A stretch of DNA of 64,000 nt from assembly GCA_949775045.1 (NCBI GenBank), contig OX459108.1, positions 1,935,631-1,999,630 on the forward strand. The letters run 5' to 3'. A program made the translations under genes and the position numbers. Below the pieces are notes generated by a model. The model had not been told where the DNA came from. It did no database searches and saw nothing but the letters and a program-made list of their open reading frames with translations. Of the stretch, positions 57,917-64,000 are shown piece by piece. The first letter of the stretch is position 1. Each line of letters starts with the position of its first letter. The DNA is from Metridium senile (lineage: Eukaryota; Cnidaria; Anthozoa; Actiniaria; Metridiidae).

Positions 57917-60900
57917 CATCATTACGATCATTATTACAATCATGCATCATCATTTTCATCACCATAATCATAATCATCATCACCATTACAATCATTATTC
58001 CGATCATCATCATCATCACCGCCACTACAACCAACATCATCATCACCACCATCATAATCATCACCACCACCACCATCGTCATCAACACGGTCACTACCAC
58101 TACCACCACCACTACCACCACCATCACCACCACTAGCTACCACCACCACCACCATCACCACAATCATAATTATCACTACCACCACCATCGTCATCAACAC
58201 GGTCACTACCACTACCACCACCACTACCACCATCATCACCACCACTAGCTACCACCACAGTCATCATCACCGCCACTGCCACCACCATTATCAGCACTAC
58301 CACCATCATCATCACCATCACCATCATCCATACGATAATGACTAACCTCTCCCTTTTCAGTAGCATCTTGTCCCTCGCCTTCCTTCTCCTCGCCTTCCTT
58401 CTCCTCGCCTTCGCCTTCTCCTTCAGCCTTATTTGCCTCTTCCTCAGCTTTCCTCTTTGCTTCTTCGGCAGCCTGTCTCTCTTCTTCCTCGCGGCGAAGT
58501 CTTTCCTTCTCTGCTCTGATAGCTTCTTGTTTGGCTCGCTGTATAGCTCGTCTGGCTTCCCACTTAGCGTGTAACTCTGATAAAAGACATTCAACAGGGA
58601 ATTCGATGAATATCAAAGAAAAAGAAGACACGTGCGTGCCGCCGTTTTCAACAACTATTCACCGAAGGCGAAGTGAATATCGGTGGATAATAACAGAGAC
58701 TGAGTCAAGGTTATTATTCACCGATATTCACTGAGCCTGAGGTGGATATATTACCTAAAAAGTACCTAGTAAAAATACCTAGCCAGCCTTTTTTTGAAGA
58801 AGAACTGTTCATTTCGTATTTCTAAAAGCGCGCGAAACGCTGTAGGTGATTATCGCGAAATACTGTGAAATCTCGACAAGTATTAATAACATATTAAGTG
58901 ATTATAGAAAATCACGGGCGGTGAATGGTCGAGGAATTCCCCCTTTTTCTCGATAGTCCAATGACCTACACGATTTCGTTCTCTTTCAAAAATAAGAAAT
59001 GAACAGTTTTTCACAAAGAACCCCGGGGATTGGGAAGCACGACGTGAGTGATTTATTGAAGCAATACACGAGCAATTTCCGTGGTTTATCGGCGAAATAA
59101 ACCACGCGGGATGTTTGGAGAACACGAAAAAAGGCCAAAGAAAATCACATGTGAAATTATCATTTTTTTTTTTCATAAAAATACTTTTTGTTGATATAAT
59201 AAACAAAATGATACATGGACGCTTGGAGATATGAGGTTTATCGTCGAGTGTTCCATTTATCAAATGACCCGTATTTGAGGCGCGCGCTCTTAAGAAAATC
59301 TTCGGAAAAAGCCACGTGATGGGGTCCGTACGGCCTCGTCACGTACGGACCCGCTACTCGAAACATCACAAAAAAATGGCGCGCGCCGGGCAAAATACAA
59401 GTCATATGATAACAAACTTATTGACCGAGTCGGGTCGGGCCGTACGGGAAAATATTCTTGGTCATTCATACGTCATGACCGCGAGCCAAATATTTTCCCG
59501 TGCGGCCCTCCCACTCAGTCAATAAGTATTTAGTATTATTTTCCTATATATGTACTGACCTTCCTTGTTTGAGGCGTACCATCGTTTGAGCAAGAACTCG
59601 CCATTTTCACTGTCATCCTTTAGACAGACTACTTCGTCAGGGAAGATGCCTCGTTCGACCATGGATGAGAAATGTTCTCTTGTACGAGGAAAGTCATCCA
59701 CAACGTAACCGCCAGAACTATTATATAAATGAACATTTATTAGTATGAATGTGAAGGTGATTATTAAAACCAGATCGAATTTGTGCATCATGTTGCAGAA
59801 AGCAAAATATTTTCAAAAACGTTCAACATGTCGCACGAATAAGATATTCTGTGATATTAAATGGCCATGATGATGATGGTAATAGTTATGGTGATAGTTA
59901 TGGTGATGATGATGGTGATGATAATAATAACGATGGCAATAATGATCGGTGATAATGATAAAAATAATGGTGATAATGATGGTGATGAAGACGATAATAA
60001 CAACAATGATAATGATGATGATGATGGTGATGATAATGATGATGACGATGGCAATAATGATGATAATGATAAGAATCATGATGATGGTGATGATGATGAT
60101 GATAATGATGATAGTTATGATGATGATGATGGTCTAAACAGTTCAGTTAGCTAGTAATTACTAGTAATTACAAATTTTTGTTCAAAAATGCTAGTGATGC
60201 AGAAACGAGAAATTTTACAGTAAATATCACAATAAATATAGATGATTTAGTTGCAGTACGATAATAAACAAACATTCTCACTCACCACACATGTTAATTA
60301 TTTTAAATCTCACCTTGGCCCATCGGGGTTCTCTGCCAGCAGTTCCTCAGCTCGTTTTTGTATCGCTTCCTCCAAGACCTCCACATACTCATCCGTACTC
60401 AGCTCAGGCTCTTTCTTCTCTGCCTCGGCCATGACGTCATTCACCATCCTAATTACCTCGGGGTGATTGGCGTCAATCGGTAGCTCGTCGACTGATTTCT
60501 TACGGGGTTTTTCGGATTCTTCTGACGGTACGGCTTCGCTGGTTTCATCTTGCTCTTTGGTTTCGCCGGCTTCGCTTTTCTCTGTAGATGTGAATATAGA
60601 GGGTTTTACTTTATGCAAAGGACACGATAACTGAAGAACACAATTTACTCATTTATTTATCTATTTATAATTTTAATCATTTTATATTTTATTTATTTCT
60701 TAAATTATTTGTACATTTATCTATTTACCTATTTATTTATTATTTATTAATTTAGCTATTTATGTATCTAATATTTATGTACTTCTGTATTTGTTCATTT
60801 ATTTATAAATCTAATTACATATTTATTTATCTATTTGTTTATTTACCTATTTATTTATTTATTATTTATTAATTTAGCTATTTATGTATCTAATATTTAT

Positions 60901-63900
60901 GTACTTCTGTATTTGTTCATTTATTTATAAATCTAATTACATATTTATTTATTATATTTATTTATCTTTTTGTTTATTTACCTATTTATTTATTTATCTT
61001 ATCAATTTATGCATCTAATAATTTATTTACACCTAATTGCAATAACATTGTCTTATAAAAAATAAAATTACAAAATAGGAATTAATTAAAAGACAAAAGC
61101 AGATTAATCAAGCTGAACTTCTTCTTTTGTCTTTTAATTAATTCTTTTTATATTACAATGTTATTGCAATTAGGTATATTTATTTATGTACTTATTGATT
61201 TGTTCATTTATTTATATCATTTAAGGACGGGGCCTACTATTGCCACTGCGCAGGCTACTGCGCATCTGCATAGTTTCCATTTTAACGCGCTATCTTCCTC
61301 AAAAGATGACAAAATACAAATAAAAAACCATCTAATGATGGTAGATGCGACGGTAGCGGTTTTTTATAAAAACAGTCCCACAATGCACTTATGATGACGA
61401 ATTTTTTACTTAGTAGGGAGGGGACCGGAAAGAAATTGTCTTATAATGATCTTCGGCGGCAAAGTTTACCACGCGATAACTTTTTAAAACGCCCGGTGAC
61501 CCCAATTTTTTTACACCTGTAATTATTAAGAACATGTTAAACAATCGTTTTGATGTAAAATTTCGAAAAAACAACCGATTTTGGAATGGAAAATAGACAA
61601 AATTTCGAATTTTCTGAACCTCGTAAAATACAAGTCGCGATGCTAAAAAAATCATATTTCATTACTAACTTTTGAAAATACGTTACAAAATATATATTTC
61701 TATTAGAAAATTACTTGTTGATCCTTTACCGCTGTCAAAGAGATGTTTCAATGAAAATTCTTTGAAAAATATTTTTATTTGTCGATGCCGGTAAAATCGT
61801 GACGTCAGCGATATTTAAGGCTTATTATTTCTCTTAACTGCCCGGTGACCCCACGTTTTTTAGCCAGATTTGAAGAACCCTCTAAAGGGTTAAAACAACT
61901 CACATAGTTGTTTGAAGAATACATTACTTTTTAATTAGTAGGCCCCGTCCTTAATTACATATTGTTTTTTTATTTATTTATTTACCTTTTTTATTTTTTA
62001 TCTATTTAATATATCTAATAATTAATTTATTTATTTATGTACTTATTGATTTGCTCATTTATTTATATATTTAATTACATATTTATTTATTTATTTATCT
62101 ATCTATTTATCTATTTTTTATTTATTTATGTATCTAATAATATATTTATTTATGTACTTATTGATTTGTTTATTTATTTATATATTCAATTACTTATTTA
62201 TTTATTCATCTATTTACGTATCTATTTACGTATCTATTTACGTATCTATTTATTTATATATCTATTTACTTATTCATTTCATATACTTATTTATTTTAGA
62301 CAAGATTATGTACAAATGTTTTCATTTTTGAATTGGCATACTCGCTTTCCTAGTTTTTGGTTAAAATCGTTTAGAAATACCTTCCGTTTCTGCGGCATCC
62401 TGTTCTACTCCTTCTGTCTTTTCGCTTACGCCTTCTCCTTCTGGCTTTTCGTCTTCTCCTTTTGTCTTTTCTGCCTCTTTTTTCCCGTCATCATCGTCTT
62501 CATCTTCTTCTCCCGTTTTCTCAGATACTTCTACAATGAAAATTAAAAGTCGCTCCTAAGGAATGGAACTCACTGCCATCAACAATAAGAAACAGCAGCT
62601 GTAATAAGCGAACGCGAAAAATGAAATTTCATCGTGCAACTCCGCCTACTACCGACTTCGCAGAATATCGAGAAGCGCAGCTTTAATTAGCGAACGCGAA
62701 AAAGACAAATTCCATCGTGCAACTCCGCCTACTACCGACTCCGCAGAATATCGAGAAGCGCAGCTGTAATTAGCGAACGCGAAAAAGACAAATTCCATCG
62801 TGCAACTCCGCCTTCTACCGACTTCGCAGAATATCGAGAAGCGCAGCTGTAATTAGCGAACGCGAACAAAAACAAAATTCCATCGTGCAACTCCGCCTGC
62901 TACCGACTTTGTAGAATATCAAGAAGTGCAGCTGTAATTAGCGAACGTGAAAGAATCAAATCCCATCGTGCAACTCCGCCTACTACCGACTTTGTAGAAA
63001 ATCAAGAAGCGCAGCTGTAATTAGTGAACGCGAGAAAAGCAAATTCCATCGTGCAACTCCGCCTTCTACCGACCTCGCAGAATATCGAGAAGCGCAGCTG
63101 TAATTAGCGAACGCGAACAAAAACAAAATTCCATCGTGCCACTCCGCCTACTAACGACTTCGTAGAATATCAAGAAGCGCAGCTGTAATTAGCGAACGTG
63201 AAAAAGCTGAATTCCATCGTGCAACTCCGACCTCGCAGAATATCGAGAAGCGCAGCTGTAATTAGCGAACGCGAAAAAGCTGAATTCCATCGTGCAACTC
63301 CGCCTTCTACCGACCTCGCAGAATATCGAAAAGCGCAGCTGTAATTAGCGAAGGCAAAAAAAGCAAAAACCATCGTGTAACTCCGCCTATACGAAAAGGT
63401 TTTTAATGAAAAATGTCTAGAAAATTTCTAAAACATTTGCGATAAAAATATTGCCATTTTATTTTGGTCAACGTTCATGAGAACTGGTGTAAAGCCTATA
63501 GTAAACAAAAAAGAAACATGCTTGGTTTTATCGTATCTTTTCAAAAACGTTGTTCATAAGGAAGTCAAAATGGCGAAACATTTAGTAATGGTCTATTTTC
63601 TTTCGCGGTCATATGAAAATCACTCTAACCAGTGAAACAAAATTAAATAGTCAAATAGACACAAAAGAAAACAATGGAATTAGAGACTGCTAAGTTGTAT
63701 TAATATAATAGATGTTTCACGGGTTAAATGACTTCACTCCAATGACAACAACACTAATATTTTCGCTCTAAACAATCACAAACTATAATCTTACTTTCTT
63801 CTTCGTCATCACCTTGCTCTGCTTGCATAGTTTGTCTAGCAGCAGTAACTTTAGATATTGCCGACTGGATTGCCTCATCTTTGATCTCATCCAACATTTT

Positions 63901-63951
63901 CTTCTTCGCTGCTTCTCGTTTTGGCTTGATTAATTCGTCAATTGAAATTAT
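42820..63951 (-). CDS. AK9: Adenylate kinase 9 (multi-domain nucleoside phosphate kinase), C-terminal 20 exons
   Basis: Exons in order: 63951-63795, 62530-62381, 60581-60314, 59717-59560, 58576-58347, 57672-57381, 56967-56651, 55758-55557, 55056-54879, 54308-54089, 53520-53452, 53217-53002, 52593-52375, 51627-51405, 51013-50812, 47434-47288, 46951-46734, 45121-44755, 44289-43970, 43013-42820. Phases match at every junction: 4,347 nt, 1,448 residues plus TGA. The 5' exons lie off the right edge. Content: the end of one kinase domain (GYVVDDFPRTREHF), then P-loop GPKGSGKT (~534-541) with GFILEGFPRNE, then P-loop GPPKSGKT (~958-965) with GFILDGYPLT. Acidic and Lys/Glu-rich linkers separate them. 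YCPV/TCPV-containing modules recur, and the C-terminus is QCELIQYLGKE...FLSLKSMRA. AK9 phosphorylates AMP/dAMP/CMP-type substrates (family knowledge). Confidence 0.93.
43178..43437. mobile_element. 260 bp MITE (TACACCTATTTCAA family)
   Basis: TACACC-type ends: TTACACCTATTTCAATTAAC on the left, GTTAATTGAAATAGGTGTA on the right, with inverted arms through CCGATAGGAATTGTGG. In the last AK9 intron. Confidence 0.85.
43485..43605. mobile_element. Small fold-back
   Basis: AATATATTCTTTAGAGTTTG and CAAATTCTAAAGAATATATT, with a ~70 bp interior. Confidence 0.7.
43615..43960. repeat. CAT-rich microsatellite
   Basis: Degenerate ATCATC/CACCAT units, ending just before the donor of the penultimate AK9 exon. 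Confidence 0.93.
44443..44485. repeat. Perfect palindrome: 21-nt arms, 1-nt centre
   Basis: GAGAAAAATGTTCCAAGTTA(T) mirrored around a single C. A second hairpin (44487-44550, CGTTTCAATCA / TGATTGAAACG) follows directly. Confidence 0.92.
44555..44745. repeat. GGAA and CATT simple repeats
   Basis: GGAAGGAA-type units then CATCCATTCATT-type units in an AK9 intron. Confidence 0.9.
45178..45272. repeat. Pure ATG trinucleotide microsatellite, ~30 units
   Basis: Uninterrupted GAT/ATG run starting about 57 bp upstream of the 45121 acceptor. Confidence 0.98.
45350..45615. mobile_element. MITE of the TACACCTATTTCAA superfamily
   Basis: GACCGAAAGGAATTGTGG on the left; CCACAATGCCTTTCGGTC, then CAACCTTTTTGAAA and GTGTATAC on the right. 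Confidence 0.65.
45606..46718. mobile_element. MITE whose interior is a ~123 bp tandem array (about eight copies)
   Basis: Left end TACACCTATTTCAATAATCG then CAATCAAAGCTACAGTCCAC. Units contain AGCCTGCAAAGGATGTCGG, TATTTCTTCTCTTGTTAT and TTTTGGTTGTACGTGTTTG. After the array the right end inverts: CCGACATCCTTTGCAGGCTT, AGCTTTGATTACGACAACG, TTTTTGAAAGAGGTGTATA. It ends about 15 bp from the 46734 donor. Confidence 0.88.
46980..47090. mobile_element. Retroelement 3' tail fragment
   Basis: AAT microsatellite followed by AGATAGCGCTATATCTC and CTCATAGCGCTTTACAAATT. The AGCGCTTTACA motif is common in 3' tails of invertebrate retroposons (recalled, not searched). Confidence 0.4.
47641..47781. mobile_element. 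141 bp MITE, TA-flanked, copy 2
   Basis: Same family as 42349-42487. Differs mainly by a 2-nt indel in the loop (TTCTCTATTG versus TTCTCTTG). TA on both sides. Confidence 0.9.
47815..48062 (+). repeat. 17-18 bp minisatellite, left part
   Basis: Units of ATAGTGATGTCATAG(T/C)C, about 14 copies. The array resumes at 50390-50466 after a 2.3 kb insertion. Related single units occur from 47465. Confidence 0.95.
48216..50233 (+). mobile_element. 5'-truncated non-LTR retrotransposon with perfect 18 bp target duplication
   Basis: CAATACTAGAATTTTTAC occurs at 48198-48215 and again at 50234-50251. Between them is a reverse transcriptase frame, a short AT-rich 3' UTR with AATAAA and an (ATT)n tail (50207-50233). 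The 5' junction falls inside the open frame, which is the normal result of incomplete target-primed reverse transcription. Confidence 0.93.
48234..50009 (+). CDS. Reverse transcriptase, N-terminally truncated (Jockey/CR1-L2 group LINE)
   Basis: The frame is open from the 48216 junction; the first ATG at 48234 is not the native start. The endonuclease domain is missing. Motifs in order: IPSGKATGTDGVSARLLK, YRPISVLPVLSKIFEKH, LQSGFRKNFSTETAL, ADFQKAFDLVDH (first catalytic Asp), GVPQGSVLAPLLF, FADDT (catalytic Asp pair), then the thumb and a C-terminal RLQKRAARVIL region. There is no stop or frameshift over 591 codons, so insertion was recent. The copy cannot retrotranspose by itself. Clade within the Jockey/CR1 group is a judgement from motif style. 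Confidence 0.93.
   Translation: MVNETETRDPYKIAEEFNKHFTGLAKQLTDKNCNEFNPKIVSDFVRKHETSDRKLDFPPITTSQTQKLIEAIPSGKATGTDGVSARLLKISAPVIAPSLSKLINICIASGIFPAAWKEAKVTPLHKGNAKSDKNNYRPISVLPVLSKIFEKHLHNALYSFLKNNNLLYKLQSGFRKNFSTETALINIIDRMLFNLDTNCVNGLILADFQKAFDLVDHRILMAKLHIYGLSDDSLALMHSFLHQRTQRTVVGNKQSSTAKLTHGVPQGSVLAPLLFLVFINDLPEAISPPTVIDIFADDTTLSASSPYTDIKDLCTRLCKSTDELEEWSTNNQFKLNTSKTKSLFVTGSRLRSKLKPDDQRLPINTRKGEIFDETTNHKLLGIYIDQDLSFNAHIDYICKKLAQRIGLLRSIRHYLPFNERVQFYTATIKPLLMYGGPAWSSTSKENIRRVFRLQKRAARVILCVKPREERTVKLFEKLDWITFYDELKVNKLCLIYKCLNGRHCPEYLSDKIVRISEVSQRSKSRYGDITLRCPKYNRETEGGKTFLISSIKLWNALPINIRSSSSIRTFKANYVKYLKESYKGLDHFPIS
50390..50466 (+). repeat. 17-18 bp minisatellite, right part
   Basis: Continuation of 47815-48062 after the nested insertion; about four units. 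Confidence 0.93.
50605..50785 (+). repeat. 36 bp tandem repeat, ~4-5 copies
   Basis: AATATTGATAAGAATAATAA plus ATATGACGATGATGAT. In-frame 12-residue repeats result but are not coding: they are intronic, directly 3' of an AK9 donor. Confidence 0.93.
51055..51395. repeat. CAT/CAC microsatellite
   Basis: ACCACCATCATCATTA-type units between AK9 exons 14 and 15, ending next to the 51405 donor. Confidence 0.93.
51930..52203. mobile_element. 274 bp MITE with near-perfect ~70 bp inverted repeats
   Basis: TACACCTAATTCAAAAAAGG on the left, CCTTTTTTGAATTAGGTGTA on the right. Then GACGGGGCGAACGGCGATTG and GATTGGCGATTGGTGATT are mirrored on the other arm. Confidence 0.88.
52300..52334 (-). repeat. Short satellite-B fragment
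   Basis: GGAAACTAGCGAGTAAACTA then GTATAGG, matching the shared satellite core. Confidence 0.7.
52760..53000. repeat. CAT/CAC microsatellite
   Basis: Lies immediately 3' of the acidic AK9 exon 53217-53002, separated from its donor by a few bases. Confidence 0.9.
53217..53461 (-). repeat. Tandem duplication of AK9 intron 11 with exon edges
   Basis: The block from the exon 12 acceptor to the last ~10 nt of exon 11 is present twice (53217-53366 and 53367-53461). A CAGA microsatellite is expanded in one copy (53248-53322) and short in the other. Shared parts: CTGAAGAAGAGCCAAAATGA, ACGTTGTTGGGCTATGTG, TTGGTTACCTGTCTCTCA. Confidence 0.92.
53357..53368 (-). other. Candidate 12-nt microexon (AERQ) in AK9
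   Basis: Minus strand: CTTCTTCAG | GCTGAGAGACAG | GTAACC. It has an acceptor copied from exon 12 and a donor copied from exon 11, in phase 0 on both sides. It repeats the last four residues of exon 11. Introns would be 83 and 139 nt. Whether it is spliced in is unknown. Confidence 0.5.
53605..54056. repeat. AATC and AAAC microsatellites with a retroposon-like fragment
   Basis: CAAT(C) units 53615-53690, then CAAA units. 53855-53960 is a more complex AT-rich piece (AACTTTATTTATAAAGGGTA) that resembles a retroposon tail. Confidence 0.85.
54355..54470 (-). pseudogene. Tandem partial copy of AK9 exon 10 with its acceptor
   Basis: 54360-54470 repeats 54230-54342 with about three differences: ATAGACCGTTATTAGC, GTATCGGGCCTCGGGTTC and the acceptor region TACAGAACTGAACACAAG. 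It covers the 5' part of the exon (GFILEGFPRNE) but lacks the 3' part and a donor. It lies upstream of the intact exon in transcription order. Confidence 0.85.
54485..54870. repeat. GAT/CAT microsatellite
   Basis: GATGATGAT units switch to CATCATCAT near 54700, giving an imperfect inverted simple repeat. Confidence 0.92.
55080..55550. repeat. CAT/CAC microsatellite with ~130 bp internal repeats
   Basis: CAGCTTCTCCAACAC(T/C)GCCAC occurs near 55310 and 55470, marking a larger repeat unit. Confidence 0.9.
55800..56205. repeat. GAT/AAT microsatellite
   Basis: GATGATGATAACAATAATGA-type units in an AK9 intron. Confidence 0.93.
56366..56650. repeat. AAT/GAT microsatellite with duplicated exon-edge sequence
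   Basis: CACACCTTAAGCGATGATGA occurs near 56364 and 56502. Both copies match the true exon 7 edge (CCCACCTTAAGCGATTCATC at 56647), so the last bases of the exon and its donor have been copied with the microsatellite. Confidence 0.9.
57069..57126. repeat. GGT microsatellite and G-tract
   Basis: GGTGGTGGT then a run of G's (57100-57125). Possible G-quadruplex, just upstream of AK9 exon 7. Confidence 0.93.
57765..58335. repeat. ATT, CAT and CAC microsatellites with a ~120 bp direct repeat
   Basis: Pure ATT block at 57850-57915. The segment CACGGTCACTACCACTACCA occurs at 58085 and 58197, marking a duplicated unit. Confidence 0.93.
58650..58755. mobile_element. Small fold-back MITE
   Basis: TATTCACCGAAGGCGAAGTG, GAATATCGGTG, and the mirrored CACCGATATTCACTGAG. 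Confidence 0.7.
58795..59015. mobile_element. Fold-back MITE, ~220 bp
   Basis: GAAGAACTGTTCATTTC and GAAATGAACAGTTTTTC, with inner GTAGGTGATT / GACCTAC. Confidence 0.65.
59325..59530. mobile_element. MITE with GTACGG-rich inverted arms
   Basis: ACTTATTGACCGAGTCGGGT / CTCAGTCAATAAGT with inner GGGAAAATATTCTTGG / CCAAATATTTTCCC. A second short hairpin (GGTCCGTACGGCC / CGTACGGACC) precedes it. Confidence 0.75.
59865..60135. repeat. GAT microsatellite
   Basis: GATGATGGTGAT-type units in an AK9 intron. Confidence 0.93.
61030..61180. mobile_element. ~150 bp MITE
   Basis: ACCTAATTGCAATAACATTG and CAATGTTATTGCAATTAGGT, with inner GAATTAATTAAAAGACAAAA / TTTTGTCTTTTAATTAATTC. Confidence 0.85.
61225..61950. 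mobile_element. 726 bp element with TTAA flanks and short inverted ends
   Basis: Ends GGACGGGGCCTACTA and TAGTAGGCCCCGTCC, both flanked by TTAA (61221-61224 and 61951-61954), the piggyBac-type target site. CCCGGTGACCCCA occurs twice internally (near 61490 and 61840). No transposase frame. Confidence 0.8.
62575..63395. repeat. ~90 bp tandem array, about nine copies
   Basis: Units contain GCAGCTGTAATTAGCGAACG, CCATCGTGCAACTCCGCCT and ACCGACTTCGCAGAATATCG. One unit near 63225 is shortened. In the first in-window AK9 intron. Confidence 0.95.
63396..63794. other. AK9 intron, nothing recognised
   Basis: AT-rich, no repeat or RNA structure seen. Confidence 0.5.
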
Positions 63952-64000
63952 CTACAAGAAATAGGAAGATTTACATCAAAGGTGCTTGCCATTACAAATT

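Larger units (their letters stand above)
60640..62330. repeat. TTTA-rich tandem repeat region, interrupted by two elements
   Basis: TTATTTATTTACCTATTTAT units, with a ~120 bp higher repeat (TTTAGCTATTTATGTATC, TATGTACTTCTGTATTTG) twice near 60750 and 60870. Interrupted by elements at 61030-61180 and 61225-61950. Confidence 0.92.

Overview
This 64 kb window looks like nuclear DNA of an invertebrate metazoan. The genes are intron-rich with GT-AG introns. The DNA is AT-rich and heavily loaded with short inverted-repeat transposons (MITEs), tRNA-derived SINEs, tandem satellites and CAT/GAT microsatellites. The style, together with a membrane-anchored DUF885 gene, suggests a cnidarian (anthozoan-like), but nothing here proves the taxon. 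All gene models below were built by hand-splicing and checked for reading-frame continuity across every junction.

Layout: (1) 0.9-7.1 kb, minus strand: AP endonuclease 1 (APEX1), nine exons; the 3' exons lie off the left edge. Its introns hold several MITEs, two tRNA-type SINEs and a long perfect palindrome. (2) 7.1-25.2 kb: no protein gene found. This stretch holds two satellite arrays (70 bp at 8.4-9.7 kb; 89 bp at 20.3-23.9 kb) that share a homologous core, a tandem array of E2F-like palindromes, a 64 bp array, a pure hexamer microsatellite, a CCAAT-box cluster and many fold-back elements. (3) 25.2-32.4 kb, plus strand: a seven-exon DUF885 (gluzincin-like) membrane protein of 772 aa. (4) 33.3-37.75 kb, minus strand: a four-exon PRMT5-like arginine methyltransferase of 624 aa. 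It starts at the linker before the catalytic domain, lacks the TIM barrel, and has a low-complexity insertion and a long tail. (5) 37.85-41.4 kb, plus strand: ribosomal protein L24, five exons, divergently paired with the PRMT5-like gene across 96 bp. Two consecutive introns carry sister C/D-box snoRNAs. (6) 42.8-63.95 kb, minus strand: the C-terminal 1,448 residues (20 exons) of an adenylate kinase 9 (AK9) orthologue; the 5' end is off the right edge. One AK9 intron contains a nested insertion: a 5'-truncated non-LTR retrotransposon with a perfect 18 bp target duplication, inside a hAT-like MITE, inside a 17-18 bp minisatellite.

The genes are not functionally linked (base-excision repair, putative metallopeptidase, arginine methylation, translation, nucleotide phosphotransfer). 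The coherent theme is repeat biology: MITE ends that have become tandem arrays, and intron duplications that copy splice sites, including one that creates a perfect in-frame 12-nt candidate microexon in AK9.
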